From an uncultured Coriobacteriaceae bacterium (lineage in GTDB: Bacteria > Actinomycetota > Coriobacteriia > Coriobacteriales > Eggerthellaceae): 12,675 nt of DNA. The position numbers were made by a program, and so were the translations under genes. The notes under the pieces are model-generated. The model saw only the letters and a list, made by a program, of their open reading frames with translations, was not told the DNA's origin and did no database searches. Of this stretch, positions 6,518-12,675 are shown piece after piece; positions within the stretch are counted from its first letter, which is position 1; every line of letters starts with the position of its first letter. The DNA is taken from NCBI GenBank assembly GCA_900550055.1, contig URQU01000048.1, forward strand, positions 1-12,675, given 5' to 3'.

Positions 6518-6523
6518 TATAAT
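6518..6523 (+). promoter_or_regulatory. Candidate -10 box of the methionine operon
   Basis: A perfect TATAAT stands in otherwise GC-rich DNA 48 nt before the metF start. The region 16-18 bp upstream has no good TTGACA match, so an activator or a different -35 may be used. Confidence 0.45.
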
Positions 6524-6571
6524 AAGCAGCGCTAAAGATACTGATGATGGAACATGATAAAAGGCAGCATT

Positions 6572-7447
6572 ATGGATACCGTAGATAGCATCTTCACGCA
6601 GGCCCGCCAGACGGGCTCGCAGCCGATTTCGTTCGAGATCTTCCCGCCGAAAGGCGAGCTGAGCATGGAGTCGGCGCGCACGATCGCGCAGGAGCTTGCA
6701 AAGCTCGATCCCGCGTTCATCAGCGTTACGTATTCGGCGGGCGGCAGCGGCAACAAGCAGGCCACCGCTGAAATCGCCGCAATGATCCAAGACGATCATG
6801 ACGTCCCCGCTGTGGCTCACCTGACCTGCGCCGGCGCATCGCAGCAGTCGATTTCGGCGGCTATCGCCGACATGAAGGACCGCGGTATCCGCAATGTGCT
6901 TGCATTGCGCGGCGATTTGCCGGAGGGCTATGAACCCGGTGATTTCCGGTATGCCAAGGACCTTATCCCGGTGTTGGCGGACGCTGGCTTTTGCGTGGGC
7001 GCCGCCGCGTATCCCGAGGGCCATATCGATTGCGACTCGCTTCGCTTGAACGTGGAGCATCTGAGGCAGAAGCAGGATGCGGGCGCAAGCTTCTTGGTCA
7101 CGCAGCTGTTCTTCGACAACGACTGCTTCTATCGCTTTCGCGAAGGGGCCGAGGCTGCCGGCATCACCGTGCCGATAACCGCGGGCATCATGCCGTTCAT
7201 GAGCAAGCCGCAGATCCAGCGCATGGTGTTCATGTGCGGGGCTTCGCTTCCCAGTCCCATCATCAAGCTGCTCGCGCGATATGAGGACGACCCGGCAAGC
7301 TTGCGCCAGGCCGGCATTGAATACGCGTGCCGCCAACTGACCGACTTGCAGGCGCATGGCGTCGAGGGGCTGCATGTGTACACCATGAACAACCCTGAGA
7401 TCGCCCGTGCGGCCTCGTGCGCGTTGAAGGTGGCGCTGGTTTCGTGA
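6572..7447 (+). CDS. metF: Methylenetetrahydrofolate reductase MetF
   Basis: This 291-residue flavoprotein reduces 5,10-methylene-tetrahydrofolate to 5-methyl-tetrahydrofolate, the methyl donor for the methionine synthase two genes downstream. Family motifs are FEIFPPK (21-27, with the proton-donor Glu22 equivalent to E. coli Glu28), SVTYSAGGS (51-59), HLTC (83-86), NVLALRGDLP (108-117, Asp115), FLVTQLFFDN (174-183) and PITAGIMP (201-208). The length is normal for a bacterial single-domain MetF. An in-frame ATG at 6554 exists, but the ATG at 6572 has AAAGG 7 nt upstream and is preferred. It is the first gene of the operon; its TGA shares one base with the next ATG. The function is secure. The electron donor (NADH or ferredoxin via a partner) cannot be told. 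Confidence 0.96.
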   Translation: MDTVDSIFTQARQTGSQPISFEIFPPKGELSMESARTIAQELAKLDPAFISVTYSAGGSGNKQATAEIAAMIQDDHDVPAVAHLTCAGASQQSISAAIADMKDRGIRNVLALRGDLPEGYEPGDFRYAKDLIPVLADAGFCVGAAAYPEGHIDCDSLRLNVEHLRQKQDAGASFLVTQLFFDNDCFYRFREGAEAAGITVPITAGIMPFMSKPQIQRMVFMCGASLPSPIIKLLARYEDDPASLRQAGIEYACRQLTDLQAHGVEGLHVYTMNNPEIARAASCALKVALVS

Positions 7448-8292
7448 TGGTGCGCTATGGACGTCTTGGCGCAGGGGGCGTGCCTAATGCGCGGCTCGAT
7501 CGCAGCGAGGCGCTGAGATATCTGGGATACACGGGTCAGCAGGTCGATGAGGCGCTGCTGACCCGTTTCAATAGGCTGGCCGATGAGTGCGAGAGGGTTA
7601 TCGCGCCTTCGTTCGCCTGGAGCGTCTTCGGCATCGATGAGAAGCGAACGTGTTGGGAGGCGCCGGAGCCTGCGGCGACGGGTTCGCCTGACGCCCTTGA
7701 TGCGGCGATGGATGCGGCCGAGAGCCGCAGCGCGGTGTCGAGCCAGGGGGCCGGATGCGGGAAGGGGCTCGTTCCCCAGGTGGCTTTGGCGGGCTGCGAT
7801 CTTGTCCTCGAGGGCAACAGCATCGCCGGGCATTTGCGCGGGGCTTGCAAGGTTGCGCTGATGGCGTGCACGCTCGGCGCCGTCAGCGAGCGGGAGATGC
7901 GAAAGCATGAGGCCATCAGCGTGGCGGACGGCGTGATGTTCGGAGCTTGCTGCTCGGCGCTGGTCGAGGCGGCGGCGAACATCACCGAAGATGCTATCGT
8001 CCGCTTCGCCCATGATATGGGTCTGAGCACGAACTGGCGTTTCAGCCCCGGCTATGGCGACTTGCCGCTGAATGTGCAGCCGGCGTTTTTGGGAGTCCTT
8101 GATGCGAGTCGGCGCTTGGGCATCACGGTAACGTCGACGAACATGCTCGTTCCGGTGAAAAGCGTTACCGCCGTGCTAGGTTTGTTCGATGAGCCCGATA
8201 ATGGCGGCGAAGCGCGCGATGCCTGCGCGGTTTGCCGTTTGAGAGATGGTTGCGAGTTAAGGAAAAGAGGGATTACCTGCCATGGGAGATAG
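7447..8292 (+). CDS. Stand-alone methionine synthase activation protein
   Basis: This 281-residue protein corresponds to the C-terminal AdoMet-binding reactivation domain of long MetH proteins, here as a separate gene. The hallmark is WRFSPGYGDLPL (197-208), whose R198-x3-G-Y matches the AdoMet-binding RxxxGY of E. coli MetH, followed by DASRRLGITVTSTNMLVPVKSVTAVLGL (219-246), typical of the family. It should transfer a methyl from AdoMet to reductively trapped cob(II)alamin on MetH. Residues about 71-107 are an Ala/Ser/Gly-rich insert. The C-terminus has four cysteines (260, 263, 269, 278) that could bind a metal or cluster. The ATG at 7447 overlaps the metF stop by one base (TGATG). A GTG at 7417 would also be in frame but would overlap metF by 31 nt. 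T. maritima TM0269 is the described precedent. Confidence 0.9.
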   Translation: MVRYGRLGAGGVPNARLDRSEALRYLGYTGQQVDEALLTRFNRLADECERVIAPSFAWSVFGIDEKRTCWEAPEPAATGSPDALDAAMDAAESRSAVSSQGAGCGKGLVPQVALAGCDLVLEGNSIAGHLRGACKVALMACTLGAVSEREMRKHEAISVADGVMFGACCSALVEAAANITEDAIVRFAHDMGLSTNWRFSPGYGDLPLNVQPAFLGVLDASRRLGITVTSTNMLVPVKSVTAVLGLFDEPDNGGEARDACAVCRLRDGCELRKRGITCHGR

Positions 8293-10876
8293 CGTGCGCG
8301 CGCACAAGGAGCTGACCGGCGGTTGGGCGAAGGCGGCACAGCTGCCCCAGCCCGATTTGTCGGGACTTGCCATCAAAGACGAGCATTTGAAACGAGCGCT
8401 GCTCGGGCAGGATTTTCTGGTGGTGGACGGGGCCATGGGTACGCAGCTGCAGGAGCGGGGTCTTGCCGATGCGGGGCAGATTCCCGAGCTGCTCAACTTC
8501 TCGCATCCCGACGACATCGCGGCTATCCATAAGGCCTATGTCGATGCTGGTGCCGAGGTCATCACTACGAACACGTTCGGGGCGAACCGGTTGAAGCTGG
8601 AAGGTGCCGCAAGCGTTGAAGAGGTGTATCGTGCGGCTGTCGGATGCGCCCGTGCCGCCGGCGCGCCTTACATCGCCGGCGATGTCGGTCCGACGGGTGC
8701 GCTGTTGGAACCTATGGGAACCATGAGCTTCGAAGAGGCTTACGACCTGTTCGCCGAGCAGGTGCGCGCCGTTGCCGCCGCCGGCTGCGATGTGGTGCTG
8801 ATCGAGACCATGGCCGACTTGCGCGAGGCGAAGGCGGCGCTGCTGGCTGCTCAGGAAAACTGCGATCTGCCGGTGTTCGCCACCATGACCTTCGGCGAGG
8901 ATGGGCGCACGTTTTTGGGCACGTCGCCGGAAGTGGCCGCGGAGGTGCTTTCGGGCATGGGCGCGCATGCCGTGGGTTTGAACTGCTCGCTTGGTCCGGC
9001 GGAGCTGTTGGGCGCCGCGCAGGATATGGCGCGTCGCTCGCGATGCCCATTGATGGTGCAGCCGAACGCAGGCCTGCCGCGCGTGGAGGACGGGGTCACC
9101 GTGTTCGACGTGTCGCCCGAGGATTTCGCCGCCGCCATGGAGGGTATGCTCGATGCGGGCGCTTCGGTCATCGGCGGGTGCTGCGGCACGTCGCCGGAAT
9201 ACACGCGCGAGCTTCGTCGCATGGCGGATGCCCGCCGCGTGCCGGCGCCGCGCGCCTACGAGCCCGCTTGCGTGCTGTGCAGCGCCCAGGAGGCCGTGGT
9301 GCTTCCGGTGGGCGTGCCCCGCATCGCCGTGATCGGCGAGCGCATCAACCCTACGGGCAAGCCTAAGCTCAAGGCCGCGCTGCGGGCGGGTGACCTGGAT
9401 TACCTGGTGGGCGAGGCCGTTTCGCAGCAGGAGCTGGGCGCCGATGTTCTCGATGTCAACGTGGGCCTTCCCGAGCTTGATGAGCCTGCTGTGCTGGCAG
9501 CTGCAGTGGACAAGCTATCCTCTACGGTCACGTTGCCGCTGGTGGTGGATTCGTCCGACCCGGTGGCGGTGGAGGCGGCGGTGCGCGGTTACGCCGGCAA
9601 ACCGCTCATCAACAGCGTCAACGGCAAACGGGAAAGCCTGGAGGCCGTGCTTCCCATCGTGAAGCGCTACGGATGCGCCGTGATCGGCCTTGCCCTTGAC
9701 GAAGAGGGCATCCCGCCCACTGCCGAGGGGCGTTTCGCCGTTGCCGAGCGGATCGTGGAAGCCGCCGAGCGTTACGGCATCCCGCGAACCGATGTGGTCA
9801 TCGACTGCCTGACCATGGCGTGTGCTACCAACCAATCGGAGGCGCTTGAGATATTGCGCGCCGTGACCATGGTGAAGGAGCGCCTGGGCGTGCGCACGGC
9901 GCTCGGCGTGTCCAACATCAGCTTCGGCCTGCCTCAGCGCAACATGGTGAACTCGACGTTTTTGGCTGCTGCGTTCGGGTGCGGGCTGGATATGCCTATT
10001 CTGAACCCGAAGGCGAAGCGATACACCGACACGGTGAACACGTTCAGGGTGCTGAACTGCCAGGATGCCGGCGCCGTCGAGTTCATCGGGGAGTATGCCG
10101 ACGCCGCGGACCCGTATACGGCAGGTGCGGCGGGTGCAGGTGCCGCCGTGGGCGCTGCGGAGGCGGCGCAGCCTTCGGGGGCTGCCGATGCAGCTGCGGA
10201 ATGCCCGGTTGCGGTGCCGGAGACGCTTTCGGACGCCTCCGATGCCGTTCGCGACATGGTGCATCTTATCCTGACGGGTCGAAAGGGCCCGATGGGGCCT
10301 GCCACCGAGGCGTTGCTGGAGGGTCACAACCCGCTCGACCTGGTCAACGGCGTGTTCGTTCCCGCGCTTGATGTGGTGGGGCAGAAGTTCGACAAAGGGG
10401 AGTTCTTCCTTCCCCAGCTGATGGCTTCGGCCGAGGCGGTGAAGGTGGGATTCGACGTGGTCAAGGCGCGCATGGGCGATTCCGCCGACGACGGCATGGG
10501 ATCGAACGCCATCGCAGTGGCCACGGTGAAGGGCGATATCCACGACATCGGCAAGAACATCGTCAAGATGCTGCTGGAGAACTACGGCTTCCGCGTGGCC
10601 GACCTTGGCCGCGACGTCGAGCCGGAGGAGGTGCTGCGCGTGGCAAGCGAGCAGGGCATCCGCTTGGTGGGGCTGTCGGCGCTTATGACGACCACGGTCC
10701 GCGCCATGGAGCAGACCGTGGAGCTTCTGCATGAGAAGCTGCCGGGCTGCAAGGTGATGGTCGGCGGCGCGGTTTTGACGCCCGAGTACGCCGAGCAGAT
10801 TGGCGCGGACTATTATGCCAAGGACGCCGCGGAATCGGCTCGCATCGCCGAGCGCTTCTTCGCCGAACAGGGCTAG
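8282..10876 (+). CDS. metH: Cobalamin-dependent methionine synthase MetH, lacking activation domain
   Basis: This 864-residue protein transfers the methyl of 5-methyl-tetrahydrofolate via cobalamin to homocysteine. Domains in order: homocysteine binding (about 38-320; zinc ligands Cys235 in LNCSLGP and Cys300-Cys301 in GGCCGTSP); pterin binding (about 346-605; IGERINPTGK, DVNVGLPELDE, VSNISFGLPQR); an Ala/Gly-rich linker (about 607-648); cobalamin cap (about 650-735; EGHNPLDLVNGVFVPALDVVG); cobalamin binding (about 742-864; GDIHDIGKN with axial His754). The roughly 350-residue C-terminal activation domain of E. coli-type MetH is absent, and the protein ends cleanly after the Rossmann domain. 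The preceding gene supplies that function. The start overlaps the upstream gene by 11 nt. Purine-rich AGGAAAAGAGGG lies before it. Confidence 0.97.
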   Translation: MGDSVRAHKELTGGWAKAAQLPQPDLSGLAIKDEHLKRALLGQDFLVVDGAMGTQLQERGLADAGQIPELLNFSHPDDIAAIHKAYVDAGAEVITTNTFGANRLKLEGAASVEEVYRAAVGCARAAGAPYIAGDVGPTGALLEPMGTMSFEEAYDLFAEQVRAVAAAGCDVVLIETMADLREAKAALLAAQENCDLPVFATMTFGEDGRTFLGTSPEVAAEVLSGMGAHAVGLNCSLGPAELLGAAQDMARRSRCPLMVQPNAGLPRVEDGVTVFDVSPEDFAAAMEGMLDAGASVIGGCCGTSPEYTRELRRMADARRVPAPRAYEPACVLCSAQEAVVLPVGVPRIAVIGERINPTGKPKLKAALRAGDLDYLVGEAVSQQELGADVLDVNVGLPELDEPAVLAAAVDKLSSTVTLPLVVDSSDPVAVEAAVRGYAGKPLINSVNGKRESLEAVLPIVKRYGCAVIGLALDEEGIPPTAEGRFAVAERIVEAAERYGIPRTDVVIDCLTMACATNQSEALEILRAVTMVKERLGVRTALGVSNISFGLPQRNMVNSTFLAAAFGCGLDMPILNPKAKRYTDTVNTFRVLNCQDAGAVEFIGEYADAADPYTAGAAGAGAAVGAAEAAQPSGAADAAAECPVAVPETLSDASDAVRDMVHLILTGRKGPMGPATEALLEGHNPLDLVNGVFVPALDVVGQKFDKGEFFLPQLMASAEAVKVGFDVVKARMGDSADDGMGSNAIAVATVKGDIHDIGKNIVKMLLENYGFRVADLGRDVEPEEVLRVASEQGIRLVGLSALMTTTVRAMEQTVELLHEKLPGCKVMVGGAVLTPEYAEQIGADYYAKDAAESARIAERFFAEQG

Positions 10877-10890
10877 CGCGGCAAACGGAG

Positions 10891-10915
10891 CCGCAGGGCG
10901 ATGGCTGCGGGTTTT
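10891..10915 (+). terminator. Short hairpin after metH, possible terminator
   Basis: CCGCAG (10891-10896) pairs with CTGCGG (10905-10910) around an 8-nt loop and is followed by GTTTTG. It starts 14 nt after the metH stop. The stem is only 6 bp, so it may be a weak terminator backed by the stronger hairpin at 11119. Confidence 0.45.
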
Positions 10916-10916
10916 G

Positions 10917-11220
10917 GCGGGGCAGGACTGGAAGCCGACGCGCCGATGCCCTTAGATGCTGCGGCTTGTCGGCGTCGGTTCGGCCCGTTGCGGCGTTTGG
11001 CTGCGCGAGCCGGTCCGATGCCGGGCTGGCGATGCTGCTGCGTTCGATCTTGCTGCTTCAGCAGATATCGACTTGGCCGTTAGGGGCTTCCGAGTCTGGT
11101 TTTCCCTGCATGATACGAGAAGGCCTGCATGCTGCGCGGAGCATGCAGGCCTTCGTGGTTTTGGGAGGCTGTTGGGGCAGCTGTGGAAGCGGCGTTCAGG
11201 TAATGCGGCGGCGCTTTTCG
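10917..11220. other. Convergent intergenic region
   Basis: About 300 bases lie between metH and the leftward transporter. No gene is supportable; the frames on both strands are short shadows. The clear elements are the hairpin at 11119-11154 and, at the left border, the short hairpin after metH. Confidence 0.5.
11119..11154. terminator. Long perfect hairpin between convergent genes, probable bidirectional terminator
   Basis: A 15-bp perfect stem pairs 11119-11133 (GAAGGCCTGCATGCT) with 11140-11154 around the 6-nt loop GCGCGG. On the plus strand CGTGGTTTT follows; on the minus strand TCGTAT follows. Its place between two convergent genes fits a shared terminator, best for the metH direction. 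Confidence 0.7.
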
Positions 11221-12570
11221 CTATCCGATGCCGCCGAGCACGATGCCCAGGATGATGACGATCGCCGTGAGCGGGACGAACAGATAGCGTCCCATGAGCT
11301 CGAACCATGCGCCTACGGGCTTCTCTCGTCCCATCTGAGCCTGTTTTGAGGCGAAACCCTTGGGACATACCCAGAAGAACATCACGGCCGCTATAAGCGC
11401 CCCTAACGGAATTGCGTAAATGCTAACGGCATCCATCCAGGCGCTGACCGCATCGCCGTTCTCGATGAAGGCGCCGACGCCCATGGAGACGGCGGCCACG
11501 ATGGCCACGGCTGCCCAGCGGGGAAGGCGCGCCTGCTGTTGCAGCGCCTCGATTGGCGGCTCGTAAAGGTTCACCAGGCTGGTGATGGCGGCGCAGGCTA
11601 CGGCCAGGAAGAACACGAAGCAGAACAGCCCGCCGAAGGGCATCTCCTCGAACACCTGCGGAAGCACGATGAACAGAAGCGGGGGGCCTGCTTGGGTGTC
11701 GGCTCCGAACGCGAACACGGCCGGCACCACCACCATTGCCGACAAAACCGCGGCCAGCGTGCTGAACACTACGACGTTGCGCGCCGACGAGACCACGTTC
11801 ACGTCCTTCTTCAGGTAGCTGCCGTACACCAGCGTGCCGCCTCCGGCCAGCGACAGGCCGAAGAACGCCTGCCCAAGCGCAAGCACCCAGGTTTGCGGGT
11901 TGGCGAGCGCCTCCCATCGCGGCATGAACAGGTAGGCGTAGCCATCGATCGCGCCGGGCAAGATGGCGACGCGGACGAGCAGCACGCAGAACAGGACGAA
12001 GAACAGCGGCATCATGATCTTGTTCAGGCGCTCGATGCCGCGTGAGATGCCCAAGACCATGACGGCCAGCGTGATGATGAGGGCCGCGGCGTGCCAGCCG
12101 ATGCTTCCGAAATCGCCGGTGAACTGACCGAAATACGCGCCCATGTCCGGTTGGGTGAGCAGGGTTCCGGTTGCGGCGGCGAACAGGTACTTGAGGAACC
12201 ATCCCAAAACGACGGTGTAGCCGATGGCGATGCCGAGCGCGGCGAGTACGGGCACGATACCGATGGCTTTGCCGATGCGCGTTGCGTGGGGCACGCCTCG
12301 GAGTTCGAGGGCTTTGCCGAACGCGCCCATCGGGCCGCATCCCATGGCGCGGCCGAACGACATCTCGCCCACCACGCCGGTAAGGCCGAGCAGCACGACG
12401 AAGAACAGGTAGGGGATAAGGAAGGCCGCTCCGCCAAGCTGTGAAACGCGGTACGGGAACAGCCAGATGCCCGATAGGCCTACGGCCGATCCGATGCAGG
12501 CGATGATGAAGGCGGTGCGCGAGGTGAACGAGTCGCGGGTTTGCGAATCGCCGGATGCAGTTTGCGCCAT
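11221..12570 (-). CDS. Neurotransmitter:sodium symporter family transporter
   Basis: This 449-residue inner-membrane transporter has the LeuT fold and about 11 hydrophobic segments, a common count in bacterial members; the family moves amino acids or related compounds with Na+. Family patterns are GSAVGLSGIWLFPYRV in TM1, GGAAFLIPYLFF in TM2, GQAFFGLSLAGGGTLVYGSY in TM6 and FFLAVACAAITSLVNLYEP in TM8. The start at 12570 (MAQTASGDS) is preferred over 12591 because AAAGGGG lies 5 nt upstream. By eye, TM8 keeps the Thr-Ser of the Na2 site, but the LeuT Asn27, Thr254 and Asn286 positions of Na1 are Gly, Gly and Ser, and gate Arg30 is Leu. The substrate is unknown. It lies directly downstream of a tRNA-Ala terminator, with almost no room for its own promoter. 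Confidence 0.92.
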   Translation of the reverse strand: MAQTASGDSQTRDSFTSRTAFIIACIGSAVGLSGIWLFPYRVSQLGGAAFLIPYLFFVVLLGLTGVVGEMSFGRAMGCGPMGAFGKALELRGVPHATRIGKAIGIVPVLAALGIAIGYTVVLGWFLKYLFAAATGTLLTQPDMGAYFGQFTGDFGSIGWHAAALIITLAVMVLGISRGIERLNKIMMPLFFVLFCVLLVRVAILPGAIDGYAYLFMPRWEALANPQTWVLALGQAFFGLSLAGGGTLVYGSYLKKDVNVVSSARNVVVFSTLAAVLSAMVVVPAVFAFGADTQAGPPLLFIVLPQVFEEMPFGGLFCFVFFLAVACAAITSLVNLYEPPIEALQQQARLPRWAAVAIVAAVSMGVGAFIENGDAVSAWMDAVSIYAIPLGALIAAVMFFWVCPKGFASKQAQMGREKPVGAWFELMGRYLFVPLTAIVIILGIVLGGIG

Positions 12571-12588
12571 GGGTTCCCCTTTCCGCGG

Positions 12589-12618
12589 CAATAAAAAAGC
12601 CGCCCTAAAGGCGGCTGT
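12589..12618 (-). terminator. Rho-independent terminator of tRNA-Ala
   Basis: Read on the minus strand, GCCGCC pairs with GGCGGC around a short TTTAG-type loop and is followed by TTTTTTATT, a textbook terminator. It lies just after the tRNA 3' end and 18 nt before the transporter start codon. Confidence 0.85.
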
Positions 12619-12624
12619 TGAATT

Positions 12625-12675
12625 TGGTGGAGCCTAGGGGGATCGAACCCCTGACCTCATGGCTGCCAGCCATGC
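12625..12675 (-). tRNA. tRNA-Ala(GGC), 5' part outside the window
   Basis: The minus strand shows the 3' two-thirds of a tRNA: anticodon stem CATGG/CCATG around loop CTGGCAG (anticodon GGC), variable loop AGGTC, T arm AGGGG-TTCGATC-CCCCT, acceptor strand AGGCTCC, discriminator A and an encoded CCA. The acceptor base at position 70 is T, consistent with the G3-U70 pair that marks alanine tRNAs; position 3 itself lies beyond the window edge. Confidence 0.93.

Noticed and set aside
6168..6571. Cobalamin or SAM riboswitch ahead of metF
   Set aside because: Only a CCAGGA fragment near 6483 recalls a B12 box; the surrounding conserved bases and paired elements are not visible.
6359..7375. 338-residue minus-strand frame opposite metF
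   Set aside because: It is a shadow of metF, which is unambiguous from its motifs.
9515..10732. 405-residue His/Arg-rich minus-strand frame opposite metH
   Set aside because: It is antisense to the strongly supported metH, and its His-rich composition is the expected reverse reading of its codons.
1..12675. CRISPR array, prophage or integrase-type island
   Set aside because: No regularly spaced repeat-spacer pattern, integrase or phage gene is seen; the only mobile element is the IS21 copy. The tRNA-Ala 3' end shows no second copy in the window that would suggest an attachment site.

Overview
The window looks like chromosomal DNA of a high-GC anaerobic Actinomycetota, most likely class Coriobacteriia (Eggerthella/Slackia/Adlercreutzia/Gordonibacter-like). 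This rests on base composition, on a MetH that lacks its reactivation domain but has a separate activation protein beside it, and on a hypothetical protein of a type I associate with coriobacterial genomes. The assignment is inference; there is no rRNA or other marker here.

Layout. Positions 1-258 are a very GC-rich stretch without a convincing gene but with strong hairpins. Positions 259-2662 are a complete IS21-family insertion sequence: istA and istB read leftward, the ends are 60-bp imperfect inverted repeats opening TG...CA, and a 5-bp CCCCG target duplication flanks it. It sits at the foot of a 14-bp-stem hairpin, and a rho-independent terminator follows at 2683-2718. Positions 2825-4141 hold a lower-GC leftward two-gene operon: a ribbon-helix-helix DNA-binding protein with a coiled-coil tail, then a metallophosphoesterase. 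Its promoter region has two AGCCGGT repeats exactly 10 bp apart, a plausible autoregulatory operator. Positions 4142-4739 are non-coding, with a perfect small hairpin and three TGCAAG motifs phased at 22 bp. Positions 4740-6167 encode a 475-residue hypothetical protein whose ends resemble a coriobacterial AbiEi-like/endonuclease-like family but whose middle is diverged.

Positions 6518-10916 are a methionine-synthesis operon: metF, a stand-alone methionine synthase activation protein, and a short metH. The genes overlap by 1 and 11 nt, so translation is probably coupled. MetF makes 5-methyl-tetrahydrofolate, MetH uses it with cobalamin to methylate homocysteine, and the middle protein is expected to reactivate oxidised cobalamin with AdoMet. 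This resembles the Thermotoga maritima TM0268/TM0269 arrangement.

The right end is a convergent leftward unit: a tRNA-Ala(GGC) cut by the window edge, its terminator, and 18 nt later a neurotransmitter:sodium symporter-family transporter. By eye this transporter has lost several residues that form the Na1 site in LeuT. The two units meet over a 15-bp-stem hairpin at 11119-11154.
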